DNA from: Mesotoga prima MesG1.Ag.4.2
GTDB lineage: Bacteria; Thermotogota; Thermotogae; Petrotogales; Kosmotogaceae
Direction of reading: 5' to 3'
Assembly (NCBI RefSeq): GCF_000147715.2
Contig: NC_017934.1
Location: 310,001-374,000 of the forward strand
DNA: 64,000 bases
The notes below the pieces were generated by a model, which searched no databases, was not told the origin of the DNA, and worked only from the letters and a program-made list of their open reading frames with translations. Positions 37,977 to 46,748 of this stretch are shown here, one piece after another. The translations under genes and the position numbers were made by a program. Position 1 is the stretch's first letter. Each line of letters begins with the position of its first letter.

Positions 37977-39722
37977 TTATCCTCCTGCCCCAGAAAGCCT
38001 GGAAATATAGTTGTTTAGCGAGTAATCGGGAGTCCTCAACTCGCTTATTGTTCCCTTTTCAAGTGAATATATGATAGTAAGCACCGCCTCTTCAGGATCT
38101 ACATCCTGTTCCTCTTCAAAAGTGTCGATATCCGATCCTCCGTATTCAATTATCCTGGCAATGTTCAGCCCAAAGTCAAAGCTGAGATCCTTGATTTCTT
38201 CTATATACTCGTCCACGAACGCTTCGATTGTGAAAGGCAGACCGGAGAGAGACCATCTTTCAAGATACAACAGAGTCTTGAAAATCGCAGTCGTCTTACC
38301 CTTGCCGGAAACGAGGAAAGACATCAGATACGAAAGATACTCCTGCTGTGAAGGGAAAAACTGCATCTCAAAAATAAGTGTGGTGAACAGTCCAACTTCG
38401 GGTAAAGTGACCTCTCTCGTTTTGCCTGGAAGAAGCCCTTCAGATAGCAGAGAGATTCTCTCAGTCAAATCATCGATCCCCAGTTCAGTAAGAAGCTCTG
38501 TAAGCCTCTCGATATTTATCCTTCCGGATTCGATCAATCTGCAATCAGAGAATCCATCTCTAGCAATTTTGTTCTGCAATGATCTATAGTAAAACTCGTT
38601 CAGTGGTTCTTCAAAGGGAAGATCTCTCTTTATCTTACCTTCGGCAAGATATTTGTGAATCAGAAGCACATTCTTGAGCTCCACATATCTTTCCTCTGTT
38701 GCCTCGATCGCGCTATCATAATCACCCATCATATCAAGTATTCGTGCTTTCAGGACCAGAGCCTTTTCGTCTAGGGTCTCATTATAGTATCTCTCACAGT
38801 GAGAAAGAGAGTCCTCAAGCATTCCCATATTCTTCTCTGAGATGGCTAGTTCGTAAAGCACTTCGGAATTTCCACTGATCTTGAATGCAGTCTTCAAATC
38901 ATCATAAGCCTCAAACAACTTCCCCTGTCTAGCCCTTGAAAAGGAGCGGTTGTAGAAACTCTTCCAGTCTTCCCCGAGTCCAATATTTTCGGAAAAAGTC
39001 GCCTCGGCTAAGGAATACTTTTGGGTTTCGTTCAAGATAACCCCCTTCCTGAGAAGGATTTCCGAATAAAGAGGAAACTGTTCATTCACGTTGTCAATAA
39101 CTTCCATTGCGGCACTGTAATCTCCCTTTGAAATGAAACAGTCAATCGTGGCGACAAAAGGTAGAGGAAACTGTCCTCCAGACTTCTCAACGGACTTCAC
39201 ATATGAAGAGACCGCTTCGTCGTATTCCTCTTGAAGCTGAAACAATCTGCCAAGCTCATAATAACCAATGTAAAATTCCCGATTCATTTCTATCGCTTGT
39301 CTCAGCTCAATTTCCGACAACTCAATCTTTCCTTCCTCCCTAAGCAACAATCCAAGATAGAAATGATACCTATAGTCCTTTTTGATTTTTCCTGCCCTTT
39401 CCAGGAACTTCTTCGATTCATCGAAATTGCCGGAATTCAACGATCTTTTGAAGGCTTCATAGTAGTAATAAATTAGGTATGACTCATAATAATCGTCGCT
39501 CTCCAAAAGGCATTGAGCCTCAAGACCCCTTATGATTATGTCAAGGTCTATTCTGTCCAGGTCAAGAACATTCCCCATGTCCTGGACGAGGATCGGGAGC
39601 TTTATCGGGAGATTATTGGCCTTAGCCATTTCTGGCTTCAAAGGAAGGTAAACAATTACCGTTTTGTCATTCAAAATACCACCCGCCAACTCAGGCTTCT
39701 CGTTTGCTACAAATCCGCACAT
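37977..39722 (-). CDS. Large TPR-repeat protein, possibly leaderless
   Basis: The protein (581 residues from ATG 39722) is cytoplasmic by appearance. Its N-terminus (about 1-85) is not repeat-like, followed by many tetratricopeptide units between about 90 and 390 (for example KIKKDYRYHFYLGLLLREEG, ELGRLFQLQEEYDEAVSSYV) and a helical C-terminal domain. A longer frame begins at 39806 but runs over the secG ribosome site. The ATG at 39722 has no ribosome site and lies five bases after an extended -10 (TGGTATTAT on the minus strand), so the transcript may begin at the start codon. Function unknown. Confidence 0.75.
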   Translation of the reverse strand: MCGFVANEKPELAGGILNDKTVIVYLPLKPEMAKANNLPIKLPILVQDMGNVLDLDRIDLDIIIRGLEAQCLLESDDYYESYLIYYYYEAFKRSLNSGNFDESKKFLERAGKIKKDYRYHFYLGLLLREEGKIELSEIELRQAIEMNREFYIGYYELGRLFQLQEEYDEAVSSYVKSVEKSGGQFPLPFVATIDCFISKGDYSAAMEVIDNVNEQFPLYSEILLRKGVILNETQKYSLAEATFSENIGLGEDWKSFYNRSFSRARQGKLFEAYDDLKTAFKISGNSEVLYELAISEKNMGMLEDSLSHCERYYNETLDEKALVLKARILDMMGDYDSAIEATEERYVELKNVLLIHKYLAEGKIKRDLPFEEPLNEFYYRSLQNKIARDGFSDCRLIESGRINIERLTELLTELGIDDLTERISLLSEGLLPGKTREVTLPEVGLFTTLIFEMQFFPSQQEYLSYLMSFLVSGKGKTTAIFKTLLYLERWSLSGLPFTIEAFVDEYIEEIKDLSFDFGLNIARIIEYGGSDIDTFEEEQDVDPEEAVLTIIYSLEKGTISELRTPDYSLNNYISRLSGAGG

Positions 39723-39736
39723 ATTGTATAATACCA
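39704..39736. promoter_or_regulatory. Overlapping divergent promoters of secG and the TPR gene
   Basis: Plus strand: TTGCTA (39704-39709), 17 bases, TATAAT (39727-39732), start near 39739 for secG. Minus strand: extended -10 TGGTATTAT (39728-39736), start near 39721-39722 for the TPR gene. The two -10 elements share five bases, so polymerase can serve only one direction at a time. Confidence 0.6.
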
Positions 39737-39770
39737 GAAGAGCGTTAGAAGATACAGGAGGTATTCTTTG

Positions 39771-40022
39771 ATGGTTGTTCTTGCATATGTACTGATTTCC
39801 CTGCACATTGCGATAAGTGTGGGATTAGGAATTGCCGTAATGATGCAAATGTCCAAGTCCGCGGAGCTGGGCGGGGCTTTTGGAGGCGGTGCGTCTCATA
39901 CCATGTTTGGCAGAAAGAAGGGGCTGGACACTATGGGTAAAATCACGCTTGGCCTTGCTATCGGATTCATGGTGAACAGTATTTTGATTGCATTTGTAAT
40001 TTCGAGAGCATTTGGCGCATAA
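39771..40022 (+). CDS. secG: Protein translocase subunit SecG
   Basis: SecG is the small third subunit of the SecYEG channel. The 83-residue protein has two membrane helices (about 4-26 and 57-78) with the family segment GLGIAVMMQMSKSAELGGAFGG between them and the GRKKGLDTMGKIT loop. The ATG at 39771 follows AGGAGGT by seven bases. tyrS starts 13 bases after its stop. Confidence 0.93.
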   Translation: MVVLAYVLISLHIAISVGLGIAVMMQMSKSAELGGAFGGGASHTMFGRKKGLDTMGKITLGLAIGFMVNSILIAFVISRAFGA

Positions 40023-40035
40023 GGTGGTAGAGTTG

Positions 40036-41229
40036 TTGACCCCTGAGGAACAACTTAAGGAGCTATCCAGGAATCACGTATCGTTGATCTCAGAGGAGGA
40101 GCTTCTTAGAAAGCTTAAAAGTAAACGGTCGTTGAGGGTTAAGCTTGGTGTAGATCCGTCCAGACCGGATCTTCACCTGGGTCATGCTGTGGTCTTGAGA
40201 AAGCTGCGTCACTTTCAGAAGTTCGGTCATCAAGTTGTATTGATCATTGGAGATTTTACGGCTAGGATCGGTGACCCTTCCGGAAGGTCAAAGACGAGAC
40301 CAATGCTTTCCAGAGAGGAAGCGAAGATCAATGCTGAATCTTACAGCACTCAGGCCTTCAAGATACTCGACAGAGAGCTTACAGAAATCAGATTCAATTC
40401 CGAATGGCTGGATGCGATGAGTTTCGAAGATGTTATTCGGCTTTCCTCAAAATACACGGTTGCCAGAATGATGGAAAGACATGACTTCGCCAGGAGATAC
40501 GAGGAGAACGAACCAATTGGAATTTCCGAGTTTCTTTATCCTCTCGCTCAGGCCTACGATTCTGTTGTTGTGAAAGCCGATGTCGAGATTGGCGGAGATG
40601 ATCAGTTCTTCAACCTCGTCGTCGGAAGAAAGATTCAGGAGGAGCATGGCCTTGAGGCCCAGGCGATTCTCACTGTTCCTCTTATTGAAGGGACGGACGG
40701 AAAGCTCAAGATGTCAAAGAGCTACGATAATTACATAGCTTTTGACGATACCCCAAGGGACATGTTCGGAAAGCTCATGTCAATTCCCGACACCCTCACA
40801 CTGAAATATTTCAGATTGCTGACCGACAAGAGCGAAGTAGAACTTTCCGAAATCGAGACAAAGATCAAGAGCAAGTCGGTAAACCCACGGGATTTAAAGC
40901 TCGAGCTTGGGGTGGAGATAACATCTCAGTTCTATGGGGAAGAGACGGCGCTCAATGCAAGAGACGAGTTCATAAAAATCTTCAGAAACAAAGAGCTGCC
41001 CGGAGAGATACCGGAAATAAAAATCTCGACAGAGAGTGTTTCAGTTGTTGATCTTCTGGTTTCTCATGCTAATATTTCATCAAGAAGCGAAGCGAGAAGA
41101 CTTATAGACCAGGGCGGAGTGAAAGTCAACGATGAAGTCTTGAATGATATTCATTCCGTTATCGAAATTTCCGATGGAGATGTTCTGAGAATCGGAAAAA
41201 AGCGTTTCTATCGCCTTGTCAAGTGCTAA
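40036..41229 (+). CDS. tyrS: Tyrosyl-tRNA synthetase
   Basis: TyrS charges tRNA-Tyr. The roughly 397-residue protein is a class I synthetase of the TyrZ-like type with the HIGH variant HLGH in RPDLHLGHAVVLRKL, the KMSKS motif (LKMSKSYDNYIAF) and a C-terminal S4 domain (SSRSEARRLIDQGGVKVN). TTG 40036 and TTG 40033 are both in frame behind AAGGTGG (40021-40027); the first is eight bases away and preferred. The open frame reaches back to 40012 inside secG. Confidence 0.96.
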   Translation: MTPEEQLKELSRNHVSLISEEELLRKLKSKRSLRVKLGVDPSRPDLHLGHAVVLRKLRHFQKFGHQVVLIIGDFTARIGDPSGRSKTRPMLSREEAKINAESYSTQAFKILDRELTEIRFNSEWLDAMSFEDVIRLSSKYTVARMMERHDFARRYEENEPIGISEFLYPLAQAYDSVVVKADVEIGGDDQFFNLVVGRKIQEEHGLEAQAILTVPLIEGTDGKLKMSKSYDNYIAFDDTPRDMFGKLMSIPDTLTLKYFRLLTDKSEVELSEIETKIKSKSVNPRDLKLELGVEITSQFYGEETALNARDEFIKIFRNKELPGEIPEIKISTESVSVVDLLVSHANISSRSEARRLIDQGGVKVNDEVLNDIHSVIEISDGDVLRIGKKRFYRLVKC

Positions 41230-41235
41230 TTACTC

Positions 41236-41265
41236 TTGAATATGGACGTATCTTTACTGTATAAT
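41236..41265 (+). promoter_or_regulatory. Promoter of the Omp-alpha-like gene
   Basis: TTGAAT (41236-41241) and TATAAT (41260-41265) are separated by 18 bases, about 53 bases before the start codon. The GGGGGTAGG ribosome site lies at 41306-41314. Confidence 0.7.
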
Positions 41266-41318
41266 TAGTTCGTAGTTTGCTGTAGAAAATGACAACATTT
41301 TGAAAGGGGGTAGGATCC

Positions 41319-43007
41319 ATGAAGAAGCTTTCTATACTGACACTGATCGTTGTTGCTTTTGCATCCTTATCTTTGGGTGTCGAGTACAGCGATTTGTCAG
41401 AAAATCACTGGGCCTACGACAGCGTTATTAAGACGACAGCCGGTGGATTGTTCATTGGTTTCCCTGATGGCACATTCAGAGGTAGTGAGTTTGCTACGCG
41501 TTACCAGCTGGCAATGACTCTTGCCAGGTTTATGGACTATTCTGATGCCGGGGATGCTAAACTCCAGGAAGTGGTTTTCTCTCTTACGAAGAAAGTCGCG
41601 GGGCTTTCCCTGGAGATCTCTGACAACAAGAAGAATTTGGTCGATTTAACAGCGGAACTGAGGGCACTTGAGGCAACGGTCGCATCGTTGAAACAAAGTG
41701 GAATGACTGGAGACTTTGTGTCGTTGAAAACCTTTGACGATACGGTCGCTTTCCTTTACGATGAGATCGACAGACTCTCCATGGAAGCAGTCACTGCAAA
41801 TGAAGGAATCGTGCTAATCAGCGAAAGACTTGATTCGATGAGTAGCGTTCCTTCGGATGTTGAGGCTCTTAAGAACAGAGCAACTGATCTCGAAGTTACA
41901 GTTAAGCTTCTCGGTCAAGCTATTGCCAATTTGAAGAACGACAATAGCGAGCAGGCAGAGGCGGTTGCTGATTTAACTTCCAGATTTGAGGCTACTGAAA
42001 ACGTTCTTAACAGTGTGACGTCAGATCTTTTTGCCATGAGGAGAAGTATGGCTACGAAGGACGATCTTTCGACTCTCGAGTCGAAACTAGCAGGCGAAAT
42101 GCCAGATCTCGAGCCTTATGTAACCAATGAGGACTTAAATGACAAGCTTTCGCTCATGTACACGAGGATCCTCAAGATTCAGGACAGCATTGCCAAGATG
42201 CCCGAAGTTAAGTACTACGATGCCGAAATCGAAGAGATTCATGCAGCAATGGAGAATGCTGATGAAACCCTTGAAGTCCTTTTTGATCAGGTCGACCTAA
42301 ACATTTCCAGACTTGACGATCTGGACGGAAAACTGGCGGAACTCAAATCCGAGCTTTCCACAAAGGCTTCAGCCAGCGATGTGGAAGCAGTAGAGGGAAG
42401 GGTCACGGATCTCGAAGTCACAACGAAGATGCTTAGTAATGCGGTTATTGCTGCTAACAAGAGGATTTCGGAGCTCGACTACGTGACGCCCGAGCAGCTA
42501 ACGGCAAAGATGAATTTCCTCTACAGGAAGCTAGGCCTCGCAGAAGAGAATCTGAAAGCAGAGCTTGGCAATCTCAACGGGGAGCTCGATCTCCTGAGAG
42601 ATGAAGTGACAGATAACTACGAAATGCTTGAAGTTGCTTTTGACCAAATCGATGCTAACATCGCAGTTCTTGATGATCATGCCGATTCGATTGCTTCCCT
42701 CGAAGATAGAACAGGCACTCTTGAGGGTAAGGTTGGAGTTTTGGAAGGAGCAGTAGACAGCCTGGAGAGCATCACTAACACAATGGCAATTCAGATGTTC
42801 AAGCTCGACAGGAACAAGGCAGACAAGTCTGCGCTTGAGGCAGCCGAAACTAGAATAGCCGCCCTCGAAGAAAACGATGTGGTTATCGAAGGTAAGATTT
42901 CTGCTCTCGAAGAGACTCAGAAGCAGAATGTAATCAATACAAATGCAGCGATTATCCTTTCTTTTGTAGCACTTGCTTTTGGAGCGGTAGGGTTAATCCT
43001 GAAATGA
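41319..43007 (+). CDS. SLH-domain coiled-coil envelope protein, Omp-alpha-like
   Basis: The 562-residue protein has a signal peptide (cut near 20), one S-layer homology domain (about 22-75; YSDLSENHWAYDSVIKTTAGG), a very long coiled-coil rod (about 90-530, with repeated LEGKVGVLEGAVDSLES-type heptads) and a C-terminal membrane helix (AAIILSFVALAFGAVGLIL). This is the plan of Thermotoga Omp-alpha, in which the rod spans the periplasm, the SLH end binds the wall polymer and the C-terminal helix sits in the outer membrane. It has its own promoter and precedes the porin-like gene. Confidence 0.88.
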   Translation: MKKLSILTLIVVAFASLSLGVEYSDLSENHWAYDSVIKTTAGGLFIGFPDGTFRGSEFATRYQLAMTLARFMDYSDAGDAKLQEVVFSLTKKVAGLSLEISDNKKNLVDLTAELRALEATVASLKQSGMTGDFVSLKTFDDTVAFLYDEIDRLSMEAVTANEGIVLISERLDSMSSVPSDVEALKNRATDLEVTVKLLGQAIANLKNDNSEQAEAVADLTSRFEATENVLNSVTSDLFAMRRSMATKDDLSTLESKLAGEMPDLEPYVTNEDLNDKLSLMYTRILKIQDSIAKMPEVKYYDAEIEEIHAAMENADETLEVLFDQVDLNISRLDDLDGKLAELKSELSTKASASDVEAVEGRVTDLEVTTKMLSNAVIAANKRISELDYVTPEQLTAKMNFLYRKLGLAEENLKAELGNLNGELDLLRDEVTDNYEMLEVAFDQIDANIAVLDDHADSIASLEDRTGTLEGKVGVLEGAVDSLESITNTMAIQMFKLDRNKADKSALEAAETRIAALEENDVVIEGKISALEETQKQNVINTNAAIILSFVALAFGAVGLILK

Positions 43008-43037
43008 TCTTTCTGTGCAAGTTAGCAACAAGTGGGT

Positions 43038-43067
43038 TTGCTTTTGTTACATGAAATGTGGTATATT
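43038..43067 (+). promoter_or_regulatory. Promoter of the Omp-beta-like gene
   Basis: TTGCTT (43038-43043) and TATATT (43062-43067) with an 18-base spacer; the -10 is extended (TGGTATATT). It allows the barrel protein to be made separately from, and probably in excess of, the rod protein. Confidence 0.6.
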
Positions 43068-43123
43068 TGCGTTATGCGCATCACCAAAAACCAAAAACAC
43101 TCTTATAAAGGGGGTAAGTGTGC

Positions 43124-44374
43124 ATGAAGAAGCTTGTTGGAATCTTAGTGGTACTTCTGGCCATCTCGGTTGCTTTCTCGGTTACAGCAGTGACTCTGAA
43201 TCCCTACTTGGAAGGTAATCTTTGGGGTAAAGTTGAGTTAGACAAGACAGGATTGACTACAGACCTAGGTTTCGATGTTTATTCAATCGGTTTTGGAGCC
43301 GCGGCCGATGTTGACGGGCTCACGTTCAGCCTTGCTATTGATCTCGTTGCGCCTAGTGTAACGCTCGACTCTTTCACAGTGGAAAACGAGAAGGCATCTG
43401 CCAGCTGGTACGCTGCAAAGTCATTTGGTTATGACGACGGATACGGTCTCAGCTGGTTCTCGTATTACGGCACCACAAAGGGAACCACGTTCGTTTTAAA
43501 TCTTAAGGAACTTGGCCTTCAGGCCGCTACTCAGGAACCTGATCTGCTTGGAGCAAGCGACAGGATAGCTCTGAGAGGAGCATGGGACATCTTTTCGTTC
43601 TCTGCCCAGACAGGCCTAAAGGATCTCAAGTGGAGCGGCGATGTTATTCTTGAAGCAAGCTTGACTCCTTTCAAGGGTCTTACCGTTACGGGTGGCGTGG
43701 ATGCAAGTGACCTTACTGGAACACCTGTGTTCAATTATGTTGTAGATGTTGGCTATGTTCTTGAAGTAGGTCTACTGACCCTCAATCCTTATGCAAGGTA
43801 TTCTGATGCACTTGGCCAGTGGGTAGGACTGAATGTTGGATACGGTATTGGTGTTCTAACAATCGATGCAAACGTGCAGTATGACATTGCAGCCAATGCC
43901 CTCGGTGCATGGATACAGCCGGTTATTTCCAAGGATGGAATCGGCTATGCGGGAGTCAAGTTTGTGTATAATTACGACTTCGTAACTCCGGCACAGACCA
44001 TGGAGCTTGGCTTCCTGGTTAAGTCTCTCGGATGGACAGCGGGTCCTGTTAGTCTCGACGTTTTCGTAGGTTCCGGCGATTTCAGAACCAGGGATGATGT
44101 TGACTTAGTGGGTTTTGGTTATGAAATTCTTACAGACGTCCTTGCCGACTGGACAAATATTTCCGCTTATGTAAAGAGTGCTCTTTCGCTTGAAATGGGG
44201 AGTTTCAAGCCGACAATCGGTGCAAGTGGCGGATACTACATCAAGGACTCTGCATCTGCTCTTAATGTAAACGTTAGCTTCCCTGTTCTTGATCTAGTTA
44301 CTTTCAGTGCCAGTGTTGACATTCTTCCAGCAGTTGACTGGTCACTCGGACTGTATTTCGATAAGTACTTCTGA
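43124..44374 (+). CDS. Outer-membrane beta-barrel protein, Omp-beta-like
   Basis: The 416-residue protein has a signal peptide (cut near 24) and then alternating hydrophobic and polar residues typical of porin strands. It ends with the outer-membrane signature WSLGLYFDKYF, aromatic at the last position. Position and build match Thermotoga Omp-beta, the toga porin. ATG 43124 lies eight bases after AAAGGGGGT; GTG 43118 is also in frame. A strong terminator follows. Confidence 0.87.
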   Translation: MKKLVGILVVLLAISVAFSVTAVTLNPYLEGNLWGKVELDKTGLTTDLGFDVYSIGFGAAADVDGLTFSLAIDLVAPSVTLDSFTVENEKASASWYAAKSFGYDDGYGLSWFSYYGTTKGTTFVLNLKELGLQAATQEPDLLGASDRIALRGAWDIFSFSAQTGLKDLKWSGDVILEASLTPFKGLTVTGGVDASDLTGTPVFNYVVDVGYVLEVGLLTLNPYARYSDALGQWVGLNVGYGIGVLTIDANVQYDIAANALGAWIQPVISKDGIGYAGVKFVYNYDFVTPAQTMELGFLVKSLGWTAGPVSLDVFVGSGDFRTRDDVDLVGFGYEILTDVLADWTNISAYVKSALSLEMGSFKPTIGASGGYYIKDSASALNVNVSFPVLDLVTFSASVDILPAVDWSLGLYFDKYF

Positions 44375-44391
44375 TTTAATTAGAGTAAATG

Positions 44392-44418
44392 CCGGCCCAA
44401 CACGGGCCGGTTTTTTTT
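44392..44418 (+). terminator. Terminator after the Omp-beta-like gene
   Basis: CCGGCCC (44392-44398) pairs with GGGCCGG (44404-44410) around AACAC, followed by eight T residues. It fits a strongly expressed transcript. Confidence 0.92.
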
Positions 44419-44429
44419 GAGGTGATCAT

Positions 44430-44858
44430 ATGAGGGGCATTTACATATTTCTCGGTAATCTTCTTATGTTTGTTGCAGTTGTTATTGCTCTTCTCTTTGG
44501 TGGTGGTCAGATCGTAAACTCTGTGCTCGAAGGGAAGAGCATTGATATTGGCATCATGGACTTTTTGTTTCCGATTACACTTTTCGTGACGGGTTTTTTC
44601 CTTCAGTATTGCTCTCTAGCCAAGAGAATAGCACTGCCGGTTTTAGAAGAGCTTCTTCTTGCCGCTACTCTAGTACTCTATATAAGGGAGAGCCTTGCGG
44701 GAGGGTTTACCTGGTGGCTTCTTCCGTTGAGAGACTACATACCTTCTTCTTTGTTGTTTACCATCATAGGTTATTTGTTGCCGGGAATAGTCGTGTTCAC
44801 TATGGCTGCACTGATAGTATTAATGATAATGATCTCCGGTGAAAAGGAAGAGAAATAG
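44430..44858 (+). CDS. Small four-helix membrane protein
   Basis: The 142-residue protein has about four membrane helices (about 4-28, 45-62, 68-88, 108-135) and a charged C-terminus SGEKEEK. It starts at ATG 44430 behind TGAGGTGA, directly after the porin terminator, so some readthrough or an unseen promoter is needed. I do not recognise the family. Confidence 0.65.
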   Translation: MRGIYIFLGNLLMFVAVVIALLFGGGQIVNSVLEGKSIDIGIMDFLFPITLFVTGFFLQYCSLAKRIALPVLEELLLAATLVLYIRESLAGGFTWWLLPLRDYIPSSLLFTIIGYLLPGIVVFTMAALIVLMIMISGEKEEK

Positions 44859-46069
44859 ACTGCTTTCACGAGATCAGCTGTTCGCTGTAGTTAGTTAGGA
44901 GAAACAAGTAAGAAGGTTTAGCGCATCATGGACCTTGTCAGACCTTTCGTGGTCCCAATCTTTGGTTGCTAGGAGCTATCCCAGCAAATATATATAGTAC
45001 GATCGAAACTACTTCACTGCTCAGAGATACAAAAGTTTTGGCCAGCTTGCTTCCCTCTGCATAGGAATCCCCGAAAAGTTCGGTTTTGGGAAAGACTAGT
45101 CAACTTAACCGAAAGTTTTCCCCTGAGGGTACGTTACGCTGGATTTTAGAGTCTTGAAGCAAAGAGTTTTAGAGATACTGCATAAGGGGGAAGGAAGCGT
45201 CAGTCGGTCTTATGATAGCTCTTTTTTAGGTATGTAGGCGGCCTCATTTCGAAGTTCAAATCTTCAGCAAAAAACAGAAAACCGCTTGAATTCCTTTTCT
45301 ACAGCGCTAAGTGTGAAATGATCAGTCAACAGACGGAGAAGAATAGTTAAAGAGCGTTTGAAGTACAAGAAGCTCCGCAAAATAGATTTGCTGAAAGACA
45401 TTCGAAAAGTGGCGTACAAAGGGGATTATGGAAGAAAGGACAGAGGAATCTATACTAAAGAACGTCTTTAGCAAGACATCTCAAGAGTGTTAGACTAGGG
45501 GAGGAAAAAGAGATTACACAGGAAGTCTTCATTATAGTCAATCTGAAAATATCTTCTGTATCTTCAGGAACTTTACCACAGGTCATCCAGCCTTAGTTGT
45601 TTCTGGTTGAGATACTCTCTTCAGCCCTTCCATTAGTGATTATTTATTCCCAATCTGCTAGACGGAACCTCACTGAAGGGTCGAACTGAACAAACCAGTA
45701 TATACAGTTTTTCGGGAAGAGTCTAACACAGATCAGTTCTGATTGAACTTTGCCAAAAGATCAGTTTACAATTTTCACTTCAAACTGATCATTCAAATTG
45801 CGTGTCGTCTACTCTTTGTAAGAGATTAACGGTAAGAGAGAGCAAGCAATCTGCTAGACGTTGGTGCGCTTTCCGGATTAAGATAACCTGTCCGATTGTG
45901 CGAGATTTCTCCGAAAGAGTCGCGAATGTTCCCTGAAGAAATTTTCATTATGTTGATGTTGAACGCACCTCCTTTCATTCAGAATCTAGACGAGATTGTG
46001 TGTTTCAGGCAAATGTTTCCTAGTTGAAAAACAGTTGTTCTGCTCCATAGGTTCAGGTCTACTCTCAAA
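44859..46069. other. Decayed region without an intact gene
   Basis: About 1.2 kb in which all frames are broken. A 49-codon fragment at 45322-45471 (basic; contains LLKDIRKVAYKGDYGRKDRG) and a stretch near 45148-45230 (LEILHKGEGSVSRSYDSSFL) look like former coding sequence, perhaps of transposases, but I cannot assign them. A 14-base sequence, CAATCTGCTAGACG, occurs at 45651-45664 and again at 45847-45860. No RNA gene or promoter is recognisable. Confidence 0.5.
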
Positions 46070-46601
46070 ATGCTGACTCTTCTGGTGTTTTTCGGAAGAA
46101 AAAGAAAGCGATATGTTAATATCCAGAAAACAGATGTAAAGATAGACCAGGAAAAGATGGCCTCGGAAATCAAATACGATGGCAAATACGTTTTAAGAAC
46201 GAACACAAAACTGACCAATAGAGAGGTTGCTCAATCACACAAGCTACTGTGGAAAGTAGAGAGGGCCTTCAGGGAACTGAAGAGCGGACTCGATCTTCGC
46301 CCCATATACCATTACACAGACACGAGGGTACTTATATTCTGCAGCAAACAAGGGTGAATGGACACATAATGATCTGTTTCCTTGCACTAGTAATGGAGAC
46401 TGCCTTATGCAGAAAGCTGAAAGAGATTGGAAGTACTTTCTCTTACGCAGAAATACTCGAAGACTTGACAGAGATAAGGGCAGTTGAGCTAACGGTAGAA
46501 AGAAACGCTTTCTTGCAAGGACTGAAACGATGGGCAATGCTTACGACGCTTTCAAAGCTCTCAAAATAAGACCGCCGGATCTACTCAAAGAGATTGCATA
46601 A
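46070..46601 (+). pseudogene. C-terminal relic of an IS1634/IS4-type transposase
   Basis: Three pieces in three frames read as one transposase end: KYDGKYVLRTNTKLTNREV...WKVERAFRELKSGLDLRPIYHYTDTRV, then NGHIMICFLALVMETALCRKL with EILEDLTEIRAVEL, then AYDAFKALKIRPPDLLKEIA and stop at 46599-46601. The second piece keeps the ERAFRELKSGL-type DDE glutamate region of the first. At least two frameshifts (near 46340 and 46525) and the loss of the N-terminal half make it non-functional. No terminal inverted repeats are evident. Confidence 0.85.
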
Positions 46602-46687
46602 TAGACCACTGTGGTGGTACGTCTGTTTTTCTTTTCATTTTTCCCCATGTTTAGCTGTTTTCAGATTTCTTGCTGTCAAAGTTGAGC

Positions 46688-46718
46688 CAAACAAAGAAAG
46701 CGGGTCATCCGACCCGCT
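46688..46718 (-). terminator. Terminator of the oligopeptide transporter operon
   Basis: On the minus strand AGCGGGTC and GACCCGCT pair around GGAT, followed by TTCTTTGTTT. It lies 31 bases beyond the last permease gene. Confidence 0.85.
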
Positions 46719-46748
46719 CTATACAATCAATCTATTAGGTTCTTAGGT

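Noticed and set aside
39723-39806. N-terminal 28-residue extension of the large TPR protein
   Set aside because: It would cover the secG ribosome site and promoter on the other strand, and the minus-strand -10 lies downstream of it.
44859-46060. Structured RNA gene such as tmRNA or RNase P RNA
   Set aside because: I found no conserved core, tag frame or CCA end; the region looks like broken coding sequence.
45979-46218. Minus-strand open frame in the transposase relic
   Set aside because: It is the antisense shadow of the plus-strand transposase fragment and shows no protein-like features.
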